Positions 26,648 to 32,751 of a DNA stretch of 32,751 nt are shown here, piece after piece (positions within the stretch are counted from its first letter, which is position 1; every line of letters begins with the position of its first letter). The DNA is taken from positions 1-32,751 of the forward strand of contig QIIW01000125.1 in the NCBI GenBank assembly GCA_003231645.1, in the 5' to 3' direction. The translations under genes and the position numbers were made by a program. The notes under the pieces are model-generated. The model had not been told where the DNA came from. It saw only the letters and a list, made by a program, of their open reading frames with translations, and made no database searches. The stretch comes from Acidimicrobiia bacterium. Its GTDB lineage: Bacteria; Actinomycetota; Acidimicrobiia; Acidimicrobiales; Aldehydirespiratoraceae.

Positions 26648-27358
26648 CTAGGAGACCCCCACCGGTTCGATCAGATCTGGGCGGTCGTTGCTGACATTGT
26701 TCACCTCGGTCGACACCGGATGGATCCGGATCAACCGTGACGGGGCCGGCACCAGGAAGCGGGCGAGCGAGTCGACGTCGTCGTTGTCGGAGTCGAGCCA
26801 TTCGTTCCACGACGAAGGCGGAAGCATCACCGGCATGCGGTCATGGATCTCGGAGATCGCTTCGTTCGGCTGCGTGGTGATGATCGTGCACGAATGGAGC
26901 TGCATCGGATCGCCGGCCCTGTCGGTGTGGTTGGGGTCGTCCCAGACGTCCCACAGCCCGGCGAACGCGAAAGGGGCTCCGTCGACCCGGGTGATGTACA
27001 TCGGCTGCTTCCTGGCGGCCCCGCCGGTCTTCTTCCATTCGTAGAAGCCGTCGGCAGCAATGATGCAGCGCTTCGTGGCGAAAGGACGTTTGAACGAGTT
27101 CTTCTCGGTGATGGTCTCGGCTCGGGCGTTGATCATCCGGTTACCGATTCTCGGGTCCTTGGCCCAGAATGGCACCAGCCCCCAGCGAAAAACGTCGAGG
27201 CGGCGTGGTCCCCCGTCGTCCAACACCGTGAGGACACCCTGGGTGGGGGCGACGTTGTATCTCGCGCCGATGTCCGACGCGTGGCCGGTCGGTGGACCGG
27301 TCCGGAAGTAATCGGCGAGCTGATCAGGCGATGTCGTGGATACGAATCGTCCGCACAT
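26648..27358 (-). CDS. SRAP-domain protein (YedK/HMCES-like), abasic-site sensor
   Basis: The 236-residue protein starts MCGRF, with C2 the residue that forms a covalent link with abasic sites in single-stranded DNA after removal of Met. The other family motifs are YNVAPTQ, RWGLVPFWAKDP, NARAETITEKNSF, RCIIAADGFYEWKK (active-site Glu), TIITTQPNEAISEIHDRMPVML (His-Asp). All expected catalytic residues are present. The gene protects replication from abasic lesions. Its ATG shares one base with the stop codon of the upstream membrane-protein gene (TGATG), so the two are translationally coupled. Downstream it converges with the HIT gene. Confidence 0.95.
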   Translation of the reverse strand: MCGRFVSTTSPDQLADYFRTGPPTGHASDIGARYNVAPTQGVLTVLDDGGPRRLDVFRWGLVPFWAKDPRIGNRMINARAETITEKNSFKRPFATKRCIIAADGFYEWKKTGGAARKQPMYITRVDGAPFAFAGLWDVWDDPNHTDRAGDPMQLHSCTIITTQPNEAISEIHDRMPVMLPPSSWNEWLDSDNDDVDSLARFLVPAPSRLIRIHPVSTEVNNVSNDRPDLIEPVGVS

Positions 27359-28653
27359 CAGCCGGGCAGCGGGGCCGAGCCAAGGGTGCACTGCCCCAGT
27401 CGTCCTTCCGCCAGATCGAAGACCAGTTGGTCACCCGGCGCCCCCCCGAACGCCGGGATGACCACATCGGAGCCGGGTGACACGGAGATCGTGCCACGAG
27501 CCGAGAGAACCTCGTACTTGGTGCCCGGGTCGGATATCGACTGGACGCGAATGGTGTCGGCGAAACCGGTGCCGCCCTCCGGAAGCTCGACCGCGCCCAC
27601 CGGAATCTCGATGTCGAGGACCAGCGCGTTGTCGCCCAGGCAGCGAACGGTTGCCTGGCGGCCGATCGGGTCGACGCAATTGCCGTACCAGACCGTGTCG
27701 AGTGGCCGGAGATCGGAAGTGTCGACACTCGCGATCAGGCAGACGCCCTCGGGGAACCCCGACGGTCCGACGAAGACGACCTCGCCCCCGCCGGAGTAGG
27801 AGAACAACGAGGCGGTTATTGCCCCGGGCGGGTAGAGATAGTCGGCGAAGGGAGCAGTCACGATGCGGTCCTCCGGGGGGCCGTCACCCCGTGCGACGGC
27901 AACGGCTCGGACCAGTCCGGTGGTGAGCGCGGGTTCTGCCGCCGGCGCCCCGCCGGCCACCGGCCAACCCTGCGGTGTGGTGTCGACCGTGGCGAACCGC
28001 AGAGTGCCTTCGGTGCGCCGGCCGCGGTTGTTGAGAGAACTCCAACCGACGACGCCTCCGACCGCTGCGCCGACCACTACGAGCAGCGCCAGCGCGACGT
28101 TGATGATGCGCTGCCTGCGGCCCGACCGGATGGCCTCCTCGACCTGACTCTCGTCGAGTTTCTCCCGCAGGGTCAGTGAGCCGAAGGCTTCTGATCTCGC
28201 GCCACCGGAGAGGAGATCGATCCAGCGATCGGCGAGGTCGGTCGGCATGCGGGCCAGATACGTCTCGAACGCTGCGTGTTCTTCCGATCCGAACAGGATC
28301 GTGAGGCTGTTGACAAGAGCGAATTCGAACGCATCGTCGGCAGGGTCGGTGGGGCGACCGTCGGCCAGTGCATCAAGAAATCGGCGTGCGTTGTCGTCAG
28401 CCTCTTCGGCCGTCCACACCGGCCCGGGTTCGACGCGAGGCAGCTCGCGAGACCCGACCTCGGCCCGCAGGAAACCTCCGCCTGAGTGGGCAGGGTCGTC
28501 GAAACTGGCCCGGTCGTGCCAGTCGGGATGGTCCGGGTCGGTCGGGTCGGGCCCCTTGAGCGAGTCGATGGGGCGAAGGATATTACGGCGACGGGCCGGT
28601 CCCGTGTCGCCCCGGGTGGGAACGTTCCGTGGCGCCCGGCCCCGAGCGGGCAT
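27358..28653 (-). CDS. Single-pass membrane protein of unknown function
   Basis: The protein of up to 431 residues has a low-complexity, Asp/Pro-rich N-terminus, a cytoplasmic helical part with EEADDNARRFLDALADG and AAFETYLARMPTDLADRWIDLL, one membrane segment (RIINVALALLVVVGAAVGGVVGW) and an external part of about 220 residues with three Cys (GVCLIAS, YGNCVDP, TVRCLGDN) and a fourth near the C-terminus (QCTLG). The layout is like an anti-sigma factor or a membrane sensor, but I see no zinc-binding HxxxCxxC motif, and no sigma factor gene is adjacent. The start is uncertain: ATG at 28653 is given; a GTG at 28419 would drop the disordered part. A TAATAT box (28585-28580, minus strand) lies inside the longer form. 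Confidence 0.65.
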   Translation of the reverse strand: MPARGRAPRNVPTRGDTGPARRRNILRPIDSLKGPDPTDPDHPDWHDRASFDDPAHSGGGFLRAEVGSRELPRVEPGPVWTAEEADDNARRFLDALADGRPTDPADDAFEFALVNSLTILFGSEEHAAFETYLARMPTDLADRWIDLLSGGARSEAFGSLTLREKLDESQVEEAIRSGRRQRIINVALALLVVVGAAVGGVVGWSSLNNRGRRTEGTLRFATVDTTPQGWPVAGGAPAAEPALTTGLVRAVAVARGDGPPEDRIVTAPFADYLYPPGAITASLFSYSGGGEVVFVGPSGFPEGVCLIASVDTSDLRPLDTVWYGNCVDPIGRQATVRCLGDNALVLDIEIPVGAVELPEGGTGFADTIRVQSISDPGTKYEVLSARGTISVSPGSDVVIPAFGGAPGDQLVFDLAEGRLGQCTLGSAPLPG

Positions 28654-28661
28654 CATGGGGC

Positions 28662-29282
28662 ATGGCACCACAGCGTCTCGTGCTCGCATCGGCATCACCA
28701 AGGAGGATCGAACTTCTCTCACGGTTGGATCTCGACTTCGATGTCGAGCCGGCCGACATTGATGAGAGCGCCCGGGCCGGTGAGTCGGCTCCCGACTATG
28801 TCTCGCGGGTCGCAGCCGACAAGGCGGAGGCGTCACGCCGACCGGCCACGATCACCATCGCCGCGGACACCGCGGTCGTGCTCGACGGGGAGATCCTCGG
28901 GAAACCCTCCAACACCCGACACGCGGCCGAGATGCTCACGGAGCTGTCGGGCCGACGCCACGAGGTGATCACCGGCGTGGTCGTACTCGCCACCGATGCC
29001 GACGGCGCCGTCCGCATCGCATCGGGCACCGAGACCACCGAAGTCGACTTCGCCGGAATCAGCGCCGACCGAATCCGGTGGTACTGCTCACTCGCCGAGC
29101 CGCACGACAAGGCCGGGTCCTACGCGCTGCAGGGTGCCGGATCGTTGTTCGCCGACCGGATAGCGGGCAGCGTGACCAACGTGATCGGTCTGCCGATACA
29201 ACTCGTGGATCGACTCTTCCGCCGGCTCGACCTCGACCTGCTCTCCTTCCGACCGGGAGGGGTGCCGGACCGGGCTTCGTAG
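28662..29282 (+). CDS. maf: Maf-like nucleoside triphosphate pyrophosphatase
   Basis: The 206-residue enzyme hydrolyses non-canonical or modified nucleoside triphosphates to monophosphates. It shows the N-terminal loop VLASASPRRIELLSRL, the acidic site ITIAADTAVVLDGEILGKP, HEVITGVVVL and DKAGSYALQG, all in the usual order. The ATG at 28662 is the only start directly before the SASPRR motif; the Shine-Dalgarno is weak. It diverges from the membrane-protein gene 8 bp away, with no evident promoter between. The stop codon TAG forms the first half of the dus -10 box. Confidence 0.93.
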   Translation: MAPQRLVLASASPRRIELLSRLDLDFDVEPADIDESARAGESAPDYVSRVAADKAEASRRPATITIAADTAVVLDGEILGKPSNTRHAAEMLTELSGRRHEVITGVVVLATDADGAVRIASGTETTEVDFAGISADRIRWYCSLAEPHDKAGSYALQGAGSLFADRIAGSVTNVIGLPIQLVDRLFRRLDLDLLSFRPGGVPDRAS

Positions 29283-29285
29283 CCT
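29280..29285 (+). promoter_or_regulatory. Leaderless -10 box of dus that includes the maf stop codon
   Basis: TAGCCT lies 7 nt before the GTG at 29293. Its first three bases are the stop codon of maf. This is the same arrangement as at 20778-20783. Confidence 0.55.
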
Positions 29286-29292
29286 CGACGTC

Positions 29293-30471
29293 GTGCACCA
29301 GACCCCCGAATCGACCCGACCGCCGCGACCACCGGCCGCACCGGGTGAGTTTCGCGCCCTCGACATCGGTGACCTGCGGGTATGGCCTCCGGTCGTGCTG
29401 GCACCCATGGCCGGGGTCACCAACGCGCCATTTCGCTCCCTTTGTCGCCACCACGGTGCCGGGCTCTACGTCAACCAGATGATCACCGCCCGGGCCATCG
29501 TCGAGGGACACCCAAAGAGCCTCGAACTGGCGTCGTTCGCCCCCGACGAGTCACCCAGGAGCGTCCAGCTCTACGGCACCGAACCCCGTTCGGTCGCCGA
29601 GGCCACCCGTCGCCTGATCGACGACCGGGGTGTCGACCACATCGACATGAACTTCGGATGTCCCATGAGGAAGGTCACCCGCCACGGCGGTGGCGCCGCT
29701 CTTCCCTGGAAACGCGAGCTCTACCGGTCGATCGTGGGGGCCGCCGTGAAAGCCGCCGGCGAGGTGCCGGTCACCGTGAAGTTCCGGATCGGGATCGACG
29801 ACAACACCACCACATTCGTCGATGCCGGTCTGATTGCCGAGGGCGAGGGTTGTCGGGCGGTGGCGCTCCACGCCCGAACCGCCCAACAGCTCTACAGCGG
29901 TCGAGCCGACTGGTCACGCATCGCCGAGCTCAAGCGGGCCGTCACCACCATCCCGGTGCTGGGCAACGGCGACATCTGGGAGGCCTCCGATGCCCTGGAG
30001 ATGATGCGCACCACCGGTGCCGACGGGGTGGTGGTGGGACGTGGTTGCCTCGGTCGTCCTTGGATTTTTCGTGATCTGGTCCACGCCTTCGACGGTCGGC
30101 CACTTCCGCCACGGCCCGACCTCGGTGATGTCATTGACGAGATGATCGAACACGCCGAACTGCTGTGCGACTGGATGGGCGAGGCCAACGGCATCCGTGA
30201 CTTCCGCAAGCACACCGGGTGGTACCTCAAGGGTTTCCCGGTCGGCTCGCAGGTTCGCCGCCGGCTCAATCAGGTCGAGTCCCTCGCTTCGCTGCGAGCC
30301 GTGACCGACGGACTCGACCGCGTTCGGCCGTTCCCGAAGGACGGCATGCGGATGGTCAGAGGCCACCACGGCTCACCCCGGAAGATCCACCTTCCCGATG
30401 GTTGGCTCGACGAACGCGACGATCGGGTCGAGCTCGAAGCGGGGGCCGAGACGCTGGTGTCAGGAGGTTGA
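29293..30471 (+). CDS. dus: tRNA-dihydrouridine synthase
   Basis: A 392-residue FMN enzyme that reduces uridines in the tRNA D-loop. Motifs are VVLAPMAGVTNAPFRSLCR, VQLYGTEP, DHIDMNFGCPMRKVTRHGGGAAL with the catalytic Cys in FGCP, VTVKFRIGID, VALHARTAQQLYSG, IPVLGNGDIW and GADGVVVGRGCLGRPWIF. The C-terminal tRNA-binding region ends RRRLNQVESLASL, followed by a tail of about 60 residues. The GTG at 29293 is supported by the TAGCCT box 7 nt upstream. Its 3' end overlaps the convergent ABC ATPase gene by 12 nt. Confidence 0.94.
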   Translation: MHQTPESTRPPRPPAAPGEFRALDIGDLRVWPPVVLAPMAGVTNAPFRSLCRHHGAGLYVNQMITARAIVEGHPKSLELASFAPDESPRSVQLYGTEPRSVAEATRRLIDDRGVDHIDMNFGCPMRKVTRHGGGAALPWKRELYRSIVGAAVKAAGEVPVTVKFRIGIDDNTTTFVDAGLIAEGEGCRAVALHARTAQQLYSGRADWSRIAELKRAVTTIPVLGNGDIWEASDALEMMRTTGADGVVVGRGCLGRPWIFRDLVHAFDGRPLPPRPDLGDVIDEMIEHAELLCDWMGEANGIRDFRKHTGWYLKGFPVGSQVRRRLNQVESLASLRAVTDGLDRVRPFPKDGMRMVRGHHGSPRKIHLPDGWLDERDDRVELEAGAETLVSGG

Positions 30472-31239
30472 GGTCGGCACAACGGGAACCACGATCGGGC
30501 CGGCGTCGTCGTCAATGACCATCACCTTGGCCCCGAAGTGTTCCGAAATGTTGGCCTCGGTGAGCACCTCGCGGGCGGAGCCGGCCGCCACCACCGTCCC
30601 GTTGGACAGCATCACGAGATGGTCGCCGTAGCGGCCGGCCAAGGTGAGATCGTGCTGGGTGGCCAGGATCGCGATGCCTGACTCGTGACGCAGTTCGTCG
30701 ATCAGCTCGAGTACGTCCTGTTGATGGCCGAGGTCGAGCGCGCTGGTTGGTTCGTCGAGCAGCAGCAGCCTGGCTTCCTGGGCCAGGGCCCGGGCCAGCA
30801 CCACCCGCTGACGTTCGCCGCCCGACAACGATGCCACGGCACGGTCGGCGAACCGTACGAGATCGAGCCGGTTCAACACGTCGCCGACCACGCGGCGATC
30901 GCGACGGGACTCGGCTGCGAACACGCCGCGGTGCGGTGTTCGACCGAGCATCACGTAGTCGACCACGGTCATGCCCGGAGGAATCACCGGGATCTGGGGC
31001 ACCAGCGCCACGGTGCGCGACCGCGCCCGCACCGACAGGTCGACCACCCCGTCGAACTCGACCCTTCCGGTGTGCCCGACCCCACCGACGATGGCCCGCA
31101 ACAGGCTGGTCTTTCCGGCACCGTTGGGTCCGACGATCGTCGTCCATCGCCCGCCACCGACCTCGACGTCGACATCGTCAAGAACGACGGAGGTGCCGTA
31201 GGTGACGGTCAGCCCCACGGCCCGCAGCACCGCGGTCAC
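30460..31239 (-). CDS. ABC transporter ATP-binding protein, FecE/BtuD type
   Basis: A 259-residue ATPase with Walker A GPNGAGKTS, Q-loop VPQIPVIP, signature LSGGERQ, Walker B LLLLDEPTSALD and switch His in ATQHDL. The class (with a FecCD permease next door) imports iron siderophores, heme or cobalamin. GGAGG lies 5 nt before a GTG at 31239, which overlaps the permease stop as GTGA; a GTG at 31242 is the alternative. The gene ends inside the dus coding region (12 nt overlap on the opposite strand). The metal or chelate carried is not clear from the sequence. Confidence 0.93.
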   Translation of the reverse strand: MTAVLRAVGLTVTYGTSVVLDDVDVEVGGGRWTTIVGPNGAGKTSLLRAIVGGVGHTGRVEFDGVVDLSVRARSRTVALVPQIPVIPPGMTVVDYVMLGRTPHRGVFAAESRRDRRVVGDVLNRLDLVRFADRAVASLSGGERQRVVLARALAQEARLLLLDEPTSALDLGHQQDVLELIDELRHESGIAILATQHDLTLAGRYGDHLVMLSNGTVVAAGSAREVLTEANISEHFGAKVMVIDDDAGPIVVPVVPTSTS

Positions 31240-32309
31240 CACGCCCTCCGACTCGAGGTGCGAAGCACCACAACGAAGAACGGTGCTCCCACGAACGCGG
31301 TGACCACCCCGATCGGCAGTTCGGCCGGGCTGACCACGGTACGGGCCAACAGGTCGGCGAACACCATGAACGCGCCTCCGACGAGGATGCTCATCGGTAG
31401 TACCGCTCGATGTCCGACTCCCACCAGCAGGCGCACAGCATGGGGAACGATGATGCCGACGAACCCGATCAGGCCGCTCACCGACACCGCTGCGGCTGCG
31501 CCCAACGACGCCACCACTACCACGATGGCGCGGACACGACGGGGATCGAGCCCCAGACTCGCGGCCTCCTCATCGCCGACCGACAACACGTCGAGAGCAT
31601 GGCTGTAGCGAAGCACCACCACGCATGTGAACAGGAAATACGGGGCGAGGAGTACGACCTCACCCCAGCCCGATGTCGCCAGCCGGCCGAGGATCCACGA
31701 GTACACCTCGCGGATGACGTCGCTGTGACGTTGCAGCACATAGGTCTGCAGTGCGGTCAGAAAACTCGCCACCGCCACACCGGCCAGCACCAGCGACACA
31801 GTCGAACGACCGCCGATGTTGCCGGCCGCATACGAGATGACCACGGCAATCAGAGCTCCGGCGAAGGCCGCCAACGGCACCGGGTCGACCAACCCCGTTC
31901 CCGTACCCAGCCCCGACACGATGGCGAGCGTGGCCCCGAGGCCGGCCCCGGCGGCTATGCCGAGCAGGTACGGATCGACCAGCGGATTACGGAACGCTCC
32001 CTGGTAGGCCGCCCCGGTGAGTGAGAGCATCGCGCCCACCAGCAGGCCGAGCACCACCCTCGGCAGACGGATCTTGGTGACGATCGCGGCCTGAGCCGGA
32101 CCCAACCCGGAGTCGATGTGGACACCCGGAATCTGATCGACGAGTTCGCGCAGCGCATCGAGCCAGCCGATGGACGCCGGACCGATGGTGACTCCGGCGA
32201 GCACCGCGGCCGCCAGGGCCACCCACGCGACCGCGAACCAGCCGAGCGGAAATCGCCTCGTCTCAACGACGAAACGTTCAGCATCGGCTGATCCGAGGTC
32301 GGGTGTCAT
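31236..32309 (-). CDS. ABC transporter permease, FecCD/BtuC type
   Basis: A 357-residue membrane protein with about ten hydrophobic segments. Family stretches are RLPRVVLGLLVGAMLSLTGAAYQGAFRNPLVDPYLLGI near the start and GFVGIIVPHAVRLLVGVGHRAVLPMSILVGGAFMVFADLLARTV near the end, which includes the ATPase-coupling region. It imports chelated iron, heme or cobalamin together with the adjacent ATPase. Its stop codon overlaps the ATPase start (GTGA), and its ATG at 32309 lies 1 nt after the binding-protein stop, so the three genes are coupled. Confidence 0.94.
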   Translation of the reverse strand: MTPDLGSADAERFVVETRRFPLGWFAVAWVALAAAVLAGVTIGPASIGWLDALRELVDQIPGVHIDSGLGPAQAAIVTKIRLPRVVLGLLVGAMLSLTGAAYQGAFRNPLVDPYLLGIAAGAGLGATLAIVSGLGTGTGLVDPVPLAAFAGALIAVVISYAAGNIGGRSTVSLVLAGVAVASFLTALQTYVLQRHSDVIREVYSWILGRLATSGWGEVVLLAPYFLFTCVVVLRYSHALDVLSVGDEEAASLGLDPRRVRAIVVVVASLGAAAAVSVSGLIGFVGIIVPHAVRLLVGVGHRAVLPMSILVGGAFMVFADLLARTVVSPAELPIGVVTAFVGAPFFVVVLRTSSRRAW

Positions 32310-32310
32310 G

Positions 32311-32751
32311 TCAGGCCGGCACCGCGATTCGGCCGAGAGCAGCCGCGATACTCGCCGCGAGTTGCACGATGCGGGGGCTCCAGCGCGACGCTATGTCGTC
32401 GTCAAGGGTGATGATGTTGCCGTTGATCACCGCCGAGATGGTGTCCCAGCCGGGTCGGGCCGCCACGGTGGCCGCGTCCTGACTGCTGTAGAGCGAGTCG
32501 GCGAGGAAGATCAGATCGGGGTCGGCGTCGATGATGTACTCGTTGCTGAGCTGGGGGTACCCGTAGGCCGAGCCGTCGGCGTCAGCCCCGTCGGCGATGT
32601 TCTGGAGACCGAACAAGCTGTAGATCTCGCCGATGAACGTCGACGACGTGGCCGTGTAGAGGGTGCTGTCGATCTCGTGGTAGTAGGTCACGCCCGTGCC
32701 GTCGGGGGCGTTGGCGACCAGATCGGCCAATTGGGCCTTGATCTGCTCGAT
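32311..32751 (-). CDS. ABC transporter substrate-binding protein (FecB/BtuF type), N-terminus outside window
   Basis: The frame is open to the window end, so only the last 146 residues are seen. IEQIKAQLADLV looks like the long helix linking the two lobes of class III binding proteins. The C-terminal lobe shows TYYHEIDSTLYTATSSTFIGEIYSLFGLQNIAD, then YPQLSNEYIIDADPDLIFLADSLY and WDTISAVINGNIITLDDDIASRWSPRIVQL, the usual order for this family. It should be exported and lipid-anchored, but the signal peptide lies beyond 32751. It heads the importer operon; any promoter is also outside the window. Confidence 0.9.
   Translation of the reverse strand: MEQIKAQLADLVANAPDGTGVTYYHEIDSTLYTATSSTFIGEIYSLFGLQNIADGADADGSAYGYPQLSNEYIIDADPDLIFLADSLYSSQDAATVAARPGWDTISAVINGNIITLDDDIASRWSPRIVQLAASIAAALGRIAVPA

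Overview
The window is a gene-dense, high-GC stretch of an actinobacterial chromosome. The best lineage clues are a mycothione reductase, a mycobacteria-like gcvH / GarA / MerR / DUF151 / MerR neighbourhood, a PgsA2-like phosphatidyltransferase and many TANNNT -10 elements placed 6-8 nt before start codons (leaderless transcripts). An acidimicrobial-type free-living actinobacterium would fit, but that assignment is inference. I see no tRNA, rRNA, CRISPR array, insertion sequence or prophage gene, and no gene-free stretch longer than about 140 bases.

Layout. 1-960 is the end of an exported or membrane-anchored protein with two related repeats. 1062-3965 is glycine decarboxylase (gcvP). 4054-10068 is a catabolic block: a fused 2-oxoacid:ferredoxin oxidoreductase, an acyl-CoA dehydrogenase, a CitE-like lyase and, convergently, a MaoC-like hydratase. 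10081-11968 holds a lipoprotein gene diverging from mycothione reductase. 11976-17289 carries a fatty acyl-CoA synthetase, glycerol-3-phosphate dehydrogenase, a NAD(P)HX-epimerase-like protein and chorismate synthase.

17322-26196 is a long minus-strand region: an 80-residue protein of unknown function, gcvT, a PD-(D/E)XK-like protein, a short MerR regulator, a CBS-pair protein, a DUF151 nuclease-like protein, hypoxanthine phosphoribosyltransferase, a second MerR regulator, a GarA-like FHA protein, gcvH, a sugar nucleotidyltransferase fused to a catalytically degenerate phosphomannomutase, and a CDP-alcohol phosphatidyltransferase. Together with gcvP it supplies the P, T and H proteins of the glycine cleavage system, beside the metabolic switch GarA and two MerR regulators. 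26220-30471 groups a HIT protein, an SRAP-domain protein, a membrane protein of unknown function, Maf and a tRNA-dihydrouridine synthase. 30460-32751 is a FecCD/BtuCD-type metal-chelate ABC importer, its binding protein cut by the window edge.

The most distinctive signals are regulatory. Nine genes have a TANNNT box 6-8 nt before the start codon. Two divergent pairs (10581/10604 and 26196/26220) share a ten-base ANNNTANNNT core in which both -10 boxes use the same TA. In two tandem pairs the upstream stop codon TAG forms the first half of the next gene's -10 box. A near-perfect inverted repeat with an AT-rich centre lies in the leader of the short MerR gene and could be its operator.
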